Under the pieces are notes generated by a model. The model did no database searches. It worked only from the letters and a program-made list of their open reading frames with translations, and was not told the DNA's origin. Both the position numbers and the translations under genes were made by a program. Positions 52,675 through 63,840 of a stretch of DNA of 64,000 nt are shown here, piece by piece (position 1 is the first letter of the stretch; each line of letters begins with the position of its first letter). Origin of the DNA: Mactromeris polynyma (Eukaryota > Mollusca > Bivalvia > Venerida > Mactridae); NCBI GenBank assembly GCA_032209605.1, contig JASFXZ010000020.1:3231501-3295500 (forward strand), given 5' to 3'.

Positions 52675-55600
52675 CTTGTTCCTCATATGTACATAGTGGA
52701 ATCTTTAAACAACATCTCCTTAACAGCTAAGTGGATTTTCACTGAACCTAGACCATATTATTGGCACATTAGTCTACAATTCAGCCAAAATGGCAGTATA
52801 CTCAGGTGAGATATAGGCAATGATGACAGGGCCTTCTTGTTCAATATCTATGTTGTTAATTTTGCTGCTGCAAGACACAAGAGATATATTAATGCTAAGG
52901 CATGTATGTGTCTGTCCCATAATCTTGTTCAGGTCATAGCTGGAGAAGTATAACACTTGATAGGAATCATAACTCTATGTCAAGTAATTATTTATTTACT
53001 ATTTATACTGGAACTTTCGATTGACATAGAGTTATGAGAATTTGAGAGCAGTATGCGCTGGTTAAAACTGATATTCCTGCAATTTGAATGAGTCTCTTTG
53101 GAAAAAGAAAAAAAACAAGGTTTTGACTCTCGGATGACGATTTACTGGGGTCGTTAAATAATGGTTACCATGTGCCTACCTGCCGTGTCACTATGCAATA
53201 AAGGATAGGAACCAGGAAGTAAATGTACTCAGAAAGTAGGTGTCTTATAAGTCAGAAATGACTGGCCCTATAAGTAGGGGTGACACTATATAAATAAACA
53301 ATTTACATACAAAATATATTTACACCACAAATTAACGAGATAGCATTTCACATCTATTTTCTGCTTGGTGTGTGTTGACTGTGGAGGTAATATATAACCT
53401 CAAGGTAACCGGATATTTCTACTAGAGTCAATATTTTCCCTTGTATTTATGTATGAAGGCAGATGGTATATTTCTGTATGAAGATTTAGGTGATGTTTAT
53501 GATTTGTTAATGAGCAAGTTTGATGAGTAATACCACAATATTCCAAGTTTAATGTTTGATGTTGTTTTCATTCGGGGTGAAAACATCACACCTGGTTGAT
53601 ATAATTCTTGGTTGAGATGCGTTTTGGTATTAAACTGCCAATTTGTTCTTCATTTTCGATGTTTATATTCAATATTTGCTATCAAAGTAGACTTAAATTT
53701 ACTGTCTGAAGTGTCCATTATATACAGCTCTTTATAGAATGAAGGTACCCTATATTTGGTACACACCAATTTGTGTCAATATATTAATGCCTAGGCCAGC
53801 CCCTGATTCAATGGTGACTGCAGTTTGGCTCATAGAACAGGAGATTGTCAGAGTTCTCTCCCTTTATCCCTACTAGAGTTCTCTCTCATCATAGTACTAT
53901 AAATTATATACATATACTATACGGGGGATAAAGGGAGAGCACTCTAGAAGGGATAAAGGGAGAGAACTCATGACAATCTACTGTAGCTCACAGTATGTGC
54001 TCTTTTCTGCTCAACTTCATTCATTGTTATGTTCAATAGCAAATCATGTTACTGGCTTCATAACAACCCAATTGAACTCATTACCTACTGAAATCATTCA
54101 ATGCAGTGCAAACTTTGTTTAAGCTAACAGCTGCTTCTGTCACAAAAATAGCTGAACGTTTTCCAATGGTCATTGAACACAAGGCTGATATGAGTGATGG
54201 ATAAGGTGGAGCTACCAACTTACCTGACACCAGTGCAGAGATCACTCCGCCTATATATTTGTCTAAGGATTTTAAGTGAATGCATTGGATTTATAATACA
54301 ACCAATGTCTAATAATTTAATTGCATTTACTACTAAAATCTAACCCTATTATTGGTCAACTGATTCCTTGATTGACAACTGGTGTCAAGTCAATTATATT
54401 AAATTCTGGTATAAGTTTCGGGCCACTTTCGATGAAGACTAATTTATCGTGTGCATTGACCATGAAGATATGCAAATTTTGACAGGTCAATAAATCTATT
54501 CAATAGTACCTCAAATTGTCAGTTTTGCCCCTTTTAATAACAATTATACAACAGACGTACTGGTTTATCCCTGGAAACACATTCTGAAATTGGTTAATAT
54601 TATAAGCATTTAATGTTTTTGTCAATAATTATCAAGCTTAAATAAATTGGTGTTATTGGCGATAAGAATTAAGTTCAAACTGTTGTTTAGCGGTTTATTG
54701 CTTTCTTAATTACTGTTTTATCCAGTATATCGGTATGTTTGAACATTTTGGCAGACAAATGGTTAGTATAGTTTACAACTTCAATTTTTACCCTGGTTCA
54801 GATTATCCAGATAATTATATTATATAAACATTATTAAGACTTTTTATTCCCTACTACAATTTGAGGAATTTCATCCAATTAGGCAGAATCTTAATTACTC
54901 TCAGACTTTTACTGTAAATATTTCTGTTACCTCTCTGAGCAATTTTAAGAGATCTTAAATCATAGGTAAATCACAGAAGATTTGTACTTAAATAAGCACC
55001 ATGCCTATTGTACAGGGAATTAAATGTTACAATATCTGGGTTTTCCTCTGCATTTTCTAATGGGGGTTCTGCAAATTTGGTTAAGTCCCTGATAAATGTC
55101 TGAGGTCCCATGACTTAATATTGGCTGTGACCTTATATTTCATCAGCCATTGTGATTTTGGTAATACATGATCACAATGGGCTAATCGGGTCCCATGGAT
55201 GCACACCTGTTTATAAATGAGGGTCCTTGGCCTGAAAATTGCGTCAGAGATGCAAAAAAACACGCGTAACAGTTATGTGGACTTACCAACCAGACTATTG
55301 CAGACACTGGTTGGACTTTATAGTCTTTTGAATCTTCAAATCTTTGAATTCCGTGAACAGTACTGTTTTATTTGAATCAGACTGGGTGGGGGATTAATTA
55401 GATATTAGATCTTTATATTTATTTCGTAAAATAAAATCCCCAAAAGCAATTAAGGTTAAAAAACTTAATGTTCCATGGCTTATCTTCCTAGATGTCAGTA
55501 ATATAAAATACATAGATGTAAATGAAATGAAACGTTGTAATATCTGCCACCAACTGGCTGTACTCACCTTCAATATTTCACCTACTATCTCTCTATGAAT

Positions 55601-55873
55601 GATAACTCCTATGTCATAGTATCGCATATCATAAAGGGAACATAGATATCTTGAAGTTTTGATAAGACATTTCTTAGAAGTAAAATCCTTAATTGATAGT
55701 TGATTGCTTGTTTATATTTGTGTTATCTTCAAACACTCTGTAGATTGACATCTCAGGCTTTAAATATTAAAGTTGAGAGATGTAATCTGTTCAGATTATA
55801 TAGAGGTTTGATTGATGTGTGATAATTAATGAATTTAAATGTTTGTAGGTATAGTGTTTGTTGTTTTCTCTTG
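52675..55873. other. No gene seen
   Basis: Unique-looking AT-rich DNA with one MITE A copy at 53835. Around 55020-55260 are decayed CCCTGATAAATGTCTGAGGT/GGGTCCTTGG-type blocks like those near 28130-28340. No exon recognised. Confidence 0.4.
53835..53985. mobile_element. MITE family A, copy 7
   Basis: Left end ACAGGAGATTGTCAGAGTTC, right end GAACTCATGACAATCTACTGT. The core has TTTATCCCTACTAGAG and GGGGGATAAAGGGAGAG. Confidence 0.82.
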
Positions 55874-55960
55874 TTGGCACTTATGTGGCTGGTTCCAGAT
55901 TGGTTGGCACTTATGTGGCTGGTTCCAGATTGGTTGGCACTTCTGTGGCTGGTTCCATGC
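55874..55960. repeat. 30-bp tandem repeat, 3 copies
   Basis: Unit TTGGCACTTATGTGGCTGGT TCCAGATTGG; the third copy has TTCTGTGG and an altered end. Confidence 0.88.
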
Positions 55961-56639
55961 AGATTGGTCTTAAATAAGTAGACTATGATTATTATAAAGT
56001 CTTTGTAAAAGTCCTTTGGCATTAAAAAGAGACAAAAGAATTATTGCTACATTCAGGCTATCAAGTGGCCCTGCTTTTCCTGCATTTCCTACTTGTCCCT
56101 ACTTTTTTACGTGTGCTCCCTATTTTCCCTACTTTTACTTGAAAGGAGCCCTACTAAGTAACCCTACTTTTTTCAAATTGTCCGATCAATAACTTCGATA
56201 ACCGGCCATATCGCTCAAGTCACTCAGGAGAAATCGCCCTTGTGACGTAACCATAGGACGGGTGTATTTTGCAATAGTCAGCACTTGTGTTATAGTTGTT
56301 TGACTCCCGTATAATTGAATTTTTTATTTTATTTATGCACAAATATTTCATTATTATTTTTATTATATTCACATGTTTTTGTAAATAATTGTTGTAACAG
56401 TTGGTATTTTTTTATGATGATGATGTTGTTGTTGTTGTTGTTTTGAGGTTTTTGCTGATGTTGTTGTGTTGTTTTAATGGTTCTTTTGATTCGAAAGTTT
56501 GATTTTTTTGTAATGGGCCTTAAACATTCAGCCATGGTCATTTAGTGACCATTCCAGCTAATATGTTAGAGGAAGACACCAGACGGATGCCTGGGTTACA
56601 AGCCACCAACCTTCCATAAGTCTGCCAAGAATGGCTGCC

Positions 56640-56735
56640 TCACTTACAGATTCTATATCCTGGGTGGGTGGGATTCGAACTGGCAATCAATGGTGATTTG
56701 AAGTCAGCAACCATAACCATGAAGACCACTTTCCA
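56640..56735 (-). mobile_element. tRNA-derived SINE fragment
   Basis: On the minus strand a good B box (AGTTCGAATCCCACC) follows GTGGTCTTCATGGTTATGGT, a weak A-box region. It directly abuts the 18-bp array. Confidence 0.5.
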
Positions 56736-56737
56736 TG

Positions 56738-57430
56738 GAGTAACACTTTACATGAACTTACACTTTACATGAACTTACACTTTACATGAACTTACACTTT
56801 ACATGAACTTACACTTTACACGGACTTACACTTTACATGGACTTACACTTTACACACTTTACATGGACTTACGCTGTATATGGACTTACACTTTACATGG
56901 ACTTACACTTTACACGGACTTACACTTTACATGGACTTACGCTGTATATGGACTTACACTTTACATAGACTTACACTTTACACGGACTTACACTTTACAC
57001 GGACTTACACGGACTTACACTTTTCACGGACTTACACTTTACACGGACTTACACTTTACACGGACTTACACTTTACACGGACTTACACATTACATGGACT
57101 TACACTTTACACAGACTTACACTTTACACAGACTTACACTTTACATGGACTTACACTTTACATGGACTTACACTTTACATGGACTTACACTTTACATGGA
57201 CTTACACTTTACATGGACTTACGCTGTATATGGACTTACACTTTACACGGACTTACACTTTACACGGACTTACACTTTACATGGACTTACACTTTACACG
57301 AACTTACCCTGTATATGGACTTACACTGTACATGAACTTACACTTTACACACTTTACATGGACTAACACTTTACATGGACTAACACTTTACACGGACTTA
57401 CACTTTACATGGACTTACACTTTACATGGA
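56738..57430. repeat. 18-bp satellite, about 38 copies
   Basis: Unit CTTACACTTTACATGGAC with ACGG, ATGAA and CGCTGTATATGG variants. 18 bp equals six codons, so plus-strand frames remain open with a hexapeptide repeat; these are not called as genes. Higher-order blocks are visible, such as two near-identical runs containing ACGCTGTATATGG. Confidence 0.94.
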
Positions 57431-58221
57431 AGTTATTACAGTAAGCTGTCAGATTGAATCAATTGTAAATATGCGGACGCAAACTTGAAATAATCAGATG
57501 GATAGCTGCGGCCTCAGCATTTTGACAGACTAACTTATAGTTCCTCATGCACTACTAGTTGAATATCAATTAAAATGTTGGAAGGGAATAAAGCAGCATT
57601 TTAATGGTATGTGGATATACCAGAGCAGTTTTGCCTATAATCTCTTTCATTGAACGCCTATTTTCACATGAGACAACCGTAACATTTAGTTAAAAACGTA
57701 TTAAGAATAATTTTGTAATTTCTTCTGCAATGCAGAAAATATTCATGTCTAGCTTGAGGCATTTTGTACCAAAACTATTTTAAAACTATTTGACATTTAT
57801 CAAACACAGGAAACACTACAAGTAAATGGATGTTTTTCTTTATCTCAATAGATATACTGGTTGATAATCAACTGATTTTTACAAGTTGCTTGAACATTTT
57901 CTTCCTGTGTGAGTCTATAAACTTATGCATATCAAAGAAATCAAACAATATCAATTGATTCAATCTTTGATCATTTTGCGGAGAAAGTTTTGTCTTATGC
58001 CAAATGTAAGCAGGAAGGAATGCTGATGCAGTAAATGTTATATATATACTTGTTTACTTTGCTTCTTAAAGATTTAAATGAACGGTTACAATGTTAAAAT
58101 TCTTGTAGAAATCAGAAGCAAAATTGAAAGATTATTCATTTAAACATTCTCGTGATACTGTTAATGTTGAAGCCTGTATGTACTTTAATATAAGTATTAT
58201 GTATACATATATACTACAGTT

Positions 58222-58289
58222 GTATAGAAGGGATAAAGGGAGAGAACTCTAGAAGGGAAAAAGGGGAAGAACTGTGACAATCTCCTGTG
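58222..58289. mobile_element. MITE family A, half copy 8
   Basis: Only the right half is clear: AGAAGGGATAAAGGGAGAGA ACTCT, then GAACTGTGACAATCTCCTGTG. Confidence 0.7.
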
Positions 58290-58294
58290 CTCCT

Positions 58295-58615
58295 AATGAC
58301 TTACTTTTTTGGCTCGGCCATGTGACTCTCTGTCGATCCATCACAATATTGTGTCCGTATATCGCATGCACTCTGTGTTTCTTCACACCAGGAAGAATTT
58401 TCAAACAAACTGAAAACTTTTTGTCATAATGAGCAAATGCAGAACATGCTTTCAGCCATGATGTTGAAAGGTGAAGGTCATATGTTGAGATCATAGATTG
58501 TAAAGACAGGCCTCTGTTCAGTAAAGGTGTCTGTGGCAACGTTTGCAATTTGGTTCCCTGTGTGCTGCAAGTGAATGCAATGTGGTGGCCAGGGATACAG
58601 AACAAAAGAGTTTCT
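58295..58615 (-). other. Unassigned open frame with a consensus splice donor
   Basis: A minus-strand frame of about 105 codons (FCIPGHHIAFTCSTQ..., HYDKKFSVCLKILPG, VKKHRVHAIYGHN) stays open down to a perfect GTAAGT at about 58299. Its composition is less repeat-like than other open frames here. There is no clear acceptor and no recognised domain, and the frame has no ATG at its beginning. It could be an exon or gene relic; weak. Confidence 0.2.
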
Positions 58616-59398
58616 TAATGATCGCAACTATTAGCCCTTACTGAACGCAAGGCTGGTTTGGGGAAGACATTGTATTCATAAAAATTGACCATCTTGATTA
58701 CGTGAAATGAAGAATACAAAATATGGCAAATGATTTATTAGTGTTTGTATGAAATCCTGAGCTGCAATATATCCATTCAGTATATATACTGGTGTTGCAG
58801 ACGTCTGTATCACTGTTTCGGAGACTGCAAGGTCTTACAGGTATACAGTATTTCAGTCTTGTTCCACTAACTGTGAAGTCTTTGATAATCAAAGCCATTT
58901 ACAGATGCATGCTTATAGAATCAAACACTCAGAATTCAATCAAATAGATAAAAATAAAGAAACTTTTGGATCAAAGTAAACTTGTGTCAGATAATGTTTT
59001 GACAGCACAGTGGGTGGATATACTCATCTTGATTTATTGCAGCCTTGCTGTTTATTGTGAGAAGTTTAAGCTATAAAACAGATTTATCTGTGTATCTTTT
59101 TAATTACTTAAAAATTTGTTTGCTGTATATACGATATGTGTATTGCAGTTAAAGTTGTTTCTATCATTTTCCAATGGGTATTCAGTGACAAATTGCAAAG
59201 TGCTTTAAGGCTGTGCTGTCCACAATGGTCAAATCAAGTTTGATTGGTCAATTTCTATGTTGGAGATATCATTTTACTTTGTAATCCAACAGAAATTGCT
59301 ATATAGGTAATATGTACACAGAGCAGTGCTTTATTGAGAAAACACCATCGTCTGTAAATGTCAGTCCCCAGGTTGAACTCCCAAAGGGGTAAAAAAAC

Positions 59399-59466
59399 GA
59401 AATATAAATATTGCTATAAATATTGCTATAAATATTGCTATAAATATTGCTATAAATATTGCTATA
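59399..59466. repeat. 12-bp tandem repeat, about 5 copies
   Basis: Unit AAATATTGCTAT; 12 bp keeps frames open on both strands. Confidence 0.92.
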
Positions 59467-59889
59467 TTTTACATAAACAATTGACAATTGTGTGTTTATC
59501 CAAGTCATTATTACTTGTCTTTGGCTTTGCACAAATGGGTTGTCATAGACTGAAAATACCAGTTCATGGTTTCTGATCAACGATGGAACCATGGTTGATT
59601 ATTACCGTAAGTTTTGGATCTGTACATTTCTCTTGCCTGTTTCTGCTGATGATGACTTAAATAATGAATAATTATCAAAAGCAGATCAGAGGGGGGGTGG
59701 GGGGGGGCACACCCTGCATGTTGTTTGAAAATTTAGAGTACTCTTTCCCCTTGCAGCAGGTATGTAACTGCAGGAATTTGTTTGGGAAGTTGCTGCAGGA
59801 GTTCTTCAAATTTGTGTCATTCTTATTTCCCATTTAGTTACATATTTGATGTATAAATGTAAATAAACTGTTTATTCTATCCTTTTCAG

Positions 59890-60063
59890 GTACAATAAAC
59901 CCCCTCGACTACGTCAGGTTCATACTAGAATGTCAGGAACTTTCTTTCATAAAGGAATATCACGTTTTGAAGCTGAAGTATTTCTGACCAGGGCGAAGGA
60001 CGATGGAAGTTTTTTGGTGCGGGACAGTGAGTCTCTCCCTGGAGCCTACGTCCTTTGTCTGCT
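59890..60063 (+). CDS. SHIP-like inositol 5-phosphatase, N-terminal SH2 exon (partial)
   Basis: The exon lies between acceptor CCTTTTCAG and donor GTATGT. From the ATG at 59930 it encodes MSGTFFHKGISRFEAEVFLT and then DDGSFLVRDSESLPGAYVLC: strand A, helix A and strand B of an SH2 domain with the FLVR phosphotyrosine-binding Arg at residue 31. The SH2 lies at the extreme N-terminus and the wording (H-IS-AE-L-R-DGSFLVRDSES-GAY-LC-L) is that of SHIP1/SHIP2, which remove the 5-phosphate of PI(3,4,5)P3 at receptors. The exon ends in phase 2; the next exon should begin with the Tyr-containing strand. The frame is also open upstream through the acceptor (YNKPPRLRQVHTR), so the ATG could be internal if another coding exon precedes it. 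The rest of the gene (5-phosphatase domain) is not in the window. Other SH2 proteins are possible but fit less well. Confidence 0.72.
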
Positions 60064-60100
60064 GTATGTATTATTGCTTGTACAGTTTTTAGCTCACTTG

Positions 60101-60338
60101 GCGCCGATCTCTCAAAGCCTCTCAAATAATAATCTCAGCTCAATATGAGATTTTGCTCATATAGAGACTGAGGTTGAGACAAATCTCATTTGAATCTCTT
60201 AAAATATCATCTCATCTATTTTTGTTTTGTTATACCAATTTTGAGTCCGATCTCAGTTGAGGAAAATCTCAACAATTTTTGGAGTCAATATTTGAGCTGA
60301 GATTTAGCTCAAATTGAGATGCCTCAGGAGATTGGGGC
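60101..60338. mobile_element. MITE family C, copy 2
   Basis: Begins GCGCCGATCTCTCAAAGCCT and ends with inverted GAGATGCCTCAGGAGATTGG. Starts only 38 bp after the SHIP-like exon boundary, in the intron. Confidence 0.78.
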
Positions 60339-61483
60339 CTGAGCACATACTGCTTATGGTTAGCTAATGTAATCTCCGTGTGTTGTTCTCTTGCATGTTT
60401 ATTAATCGCCCAGGATATAATGACATTCTAAAATTTGACCGCAAACTTCAGGACTGATCCATGACAATTTAAGTAAGGAAATGCACTTGTGTGAAAGCTA
60501 TAACTGCTGTTTGGATTTCTTCTATCAAAACATAATTTTCTCTCCATCAAGCTTACTAAAAAACACAAACATTTTAATACACTTGAAATGTGATGGTCCA
60601 GATAATGTATTCATATGTTTGCAGTTAATAAAACTGCACTATAACACTCTAGATGTCACAATTTTGATCTAGTTTTAATGAAACTTGGTCAAAAATGTTT
60701 ACCTCAATAAAATGATGAATTAGTTTGATTCTAGGTCATCTTGGGTTAAAAATGAGGTCAATGAAAAACTTTGTTAATACTGCAGGGTCCACATTAATTT
60801 TCTTCCTGATCTACAAGAACCTCATTAAGAGCATGTGAGATCTAGGTCCAATTGGAACCAGGTCATAAGGGGTCAAAAACTAGGTTACTAAATCATATTA
60901 TGGAAAATTCTTGTTACCAGTCCATGCAGAGGCCTCGTTTTCTGTCAAATCAACATGGAACCAAGTGAGGATAGTGTTACAGAATGTAAGGTTTGGATCG
61001 GATTCACAGTTTGCTGTCTGTACCCCTTGGTTCAGACCTGATGAGTTGTTGGTACTGATGGAATCTTGTACCTAGGAGATATCTGGGAGAGCAAAAACCA
61101 GATCTATGTTCATTACATCTGATAACTCCTGGCATTAATCACAGATTACGATCATGGTCTTACTTTTTTTACCAAAGATGATTCATTCTACCATTCAATG
61201 GGTTTTTGTACAAACATATCAAAAGCTTTTTAAAGGTTCAATACTTGACAAGTGAAAGGAAAAAGGCATTTAGGCATGGACAGAAATATTTCTCGTTCAC
61301 ATCATATGAGAGTGAGAGATTTAAGGCCATGACAAATTTATTGTTTGGTAACAGGAGCAATTATCTTACCTTAGATTTTTTCTGGGACACAAATGTTAAA
61401 TAAAAAAAAATTCTTTACAAAACATTTGTGTAGAGGTTACCTTGAATGTTTGAATGAAAATATCTGATTCAGAAGGGTTATAG

Positions 61484-61870
61484 CACAGGAGATTGTCATG
61501 AGTTATATATCTCCTCTTCTAATTCCCTTCTGTAGTATATACATATATCATAGGAGGTATATATAAGGGGAGAGAACTTGTGACAATCTCCTGTGACATA
61601 TATCATAGAAGGGATATAGAAGGGGAGAGAACACGTGACAATCTCCTGTGACATATATCATAGAATGTATATAGAAGGGGAGAGAACTTGTGACAATCTC
61701 CTGTGACATATATCATAGAATGTATATAGAAGGGGAGAGAACTCGTGACAATCTCCTGTGACATATATCATAGAAGGTATATAGAAGGGGAGAGAACTCA
61801 GGACAATCTCCTGTGACATATATCATAGAATGTATATAGAAGGGGAGATAACTCATGACAATCTCCTGTG
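61484..61870. mobile_element. MITE family A, copy 9, with amplified right end
   Basis: Left end CACAGGAGATTGTCATGAGT once; the right end (GAGAACTCGTGACAATCTCC TGTG) occurs about six times in a 55-bp tandem array with ATATATCATAGAATGTATAT between. The internal spacer of the family is missing. Confidence 0.88.
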
Positions 61871-63159
61871 GTTAATTGGTTGTCACAGTCACAATCATGC
61901 CCAATGTAAAAGACACCATCATTTGTTTTTGCCCAGAAACAGACTCCATTATGATTTATAAAATTAAGCATTTAATGTTTTCCTCTCAACCTGAAATTTG
62001 TTATAAGTGCAATCACTAAAGACTGTAATGTTGTCCTGTAAAGTTATACTGTAATGTTTTATTTTCTTTCAAAATCTGATTTCAAAGTCATGCCCAATAA
62101 TATAAAAGGTCTGCCTTATGTACAAGACTAAATGCTTGTTTTTGTGCTAGTTTTTTGATAATCTTAAATCTATGTTGTGTAAATGCTTGTTTAAAATATA
62201 TGTACAAAAACGTGCTCTGTGAATTTTTATAGCAATTCAGTGTGATTTTGATGGGGGTTTTTTTCTGAGAAAGATTAGAATCCAGATATAGGGATGGGAA
62301 GTAAGTTTTTATTAGCTTTCATGACAATTTTTTTGTATGGTAAAAACTCCGTAAAAATGAGATGAGAGGGAATTTGTGAACCCCAAATTTTATAAGCGAT
62401 GGACGAAAAAATCAGGAGAATTACGATAATGAGTCATGTTTCTCGATAATATTGACAAGTATTATTTATGATGCATCAGTGTGGAGATATGTTCACGCAG
62501 CAATTGCGCTCAGTTTTTTTGCTGCTGGTGCAGAAACGCATTCGTTGGAAAAACGCGAGCATTCGAAGGTTAAATGAGGAAAATATGTTTTGCAGATACT
62601 TGCCGGTAACTTGGGAATTTTTAAGTTCAATGAACAGAAAGTGATTTATTTGTCTCTGTCAAAGATAACTTAGATTTACATCAGAAAAAAGTTTGATTGA
62701 TTGAGACGGGGATTTGTTCCACTCGGAATGTGTAGAGGGCCCTGTGCCAGGAACATGTCTTGTGAATAAAAGTGAAATAATTTATTAAGTATGATAAATC
62801 TGAGGTGATTATACTGATGTCAAGTTCTCGCTAAAACCTGCAATCTGGTTATTTCATTATATTCCATGTATTAGTAGAGAAATGTGTATCTTTGCGGTTG
62901 TGAATGTATATGTGAGCGCTGCTGTATGATTTCCAACCTCTTCTTTAAGTGATGTTATTTCCAGAAAACGTCACAATATGTGACGTCACCATGTACTGAC
63001 AGTAAGCAACATTAGCCCCTTATGGCAATATCAAAACAATGTGACCATATTGAGTAAATACTGTTTATTGCTTGCAAATAGTGACAGCACATGCTGCGTT
63101 TTCTTGAAATGACGTCACTAACAAAACTAGTTGTTAATCCCATAGCAGTGCTCATATAA

Positions 63160-63300
63160 GGTTGTGAGGTTGAATTCCGCTTTGTCAGCGTGGTTGAACT
63201 GTGGGCTGCAAGGGTGCTTAGGTTAATGTCCCGGGAAGCTGCAGTCACTGAGAGTGATTGGTATAAGTTGCCCACTTGTTTCACAATCAATGTGAAATTA
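63160..63300 (+). mobile_element. SINE-like element E, copy 2
   Basis: Shares GGTTAATGTCCCGGGAAGCT, GAGAGTGATTGGTATAAGTT and TTGTTTCACAATCAATGTGA with 31590-31745. Confidence 0.55.
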
Positions 63301-63582
63301 ATAGATCTAAATAAACTAGATTAAATGTGATAAAATGTTTTCTTGGTCTGCTTTCTAAATTCTAGTTTATAAAGCTATACTAGGGGCTATACTAGGGGTC
63401 AAACTAGGGGTCTTATAGTCACCAACATCGTAAGACTGAAACTCAGACTTGGACTTTAAATTTGCAAAAGTTATATTTAACAGTATTTTGTTTTCATAAA
63501 ATGTAAAAAAATGATTTTGTTTCTAAATAATTGTTGTAACCCACTGGACATTTTTTTCCAATTTTTATAAACATTTTTTTAT

Positions 63583-63840
63583 TAGGGTGGTCTTAATATG
63601 AAGGTCGAATAAAGTGCAAAACAGTGAAAAGGGATTTGAAAATTGTGTTCTTAATATTGAGATGGTCTTAATTTTGAGGTGGTCTTAATATTGAGGTGAT
63701 CTTAATTTTGAGGTGGTCTTATGAAGTGGTCTTAATGTTGAGGTGGTCTTAATGTTGAGGTGGTCTTAATTTTGAGGTGGTCTTAATATTGAGGTGGTCT
63801 TAATATTGAGGTGGTCTTTAAAGAGAGGTTTAACTGTATA
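63583..63840. mobile_element. MITE family B, copy 5, with amplified interior
   Basis: Ends in GAGGTTTAACTGTATA and holds the family's internal AAGGTCGAATAAAGTGCAAA. The GAGGTGGTCTTAATATT block, present once or twice in other copies, is repeated about ten times (units of 16-18 bp). Confidence 0.85.

Larger units (their letters stand above)
57431..59889. other. Flank before the SHIP-like exon
   Basis: AT-rich; holds a half MITE A, an unassigned minus-strand frame near 58.3-58.6 kb, a 12-bp array at 59399, and a poly-G run near 59692. Just before 59890 is a splice acceptor (CTATCCTTTTCAG). Confidence 0.45.

Noticed and set aside
56803..57457. Plus-strand frames of 92-187 codons
   Set aside because: Translations of the 18-bp satellite; no unique sequence.
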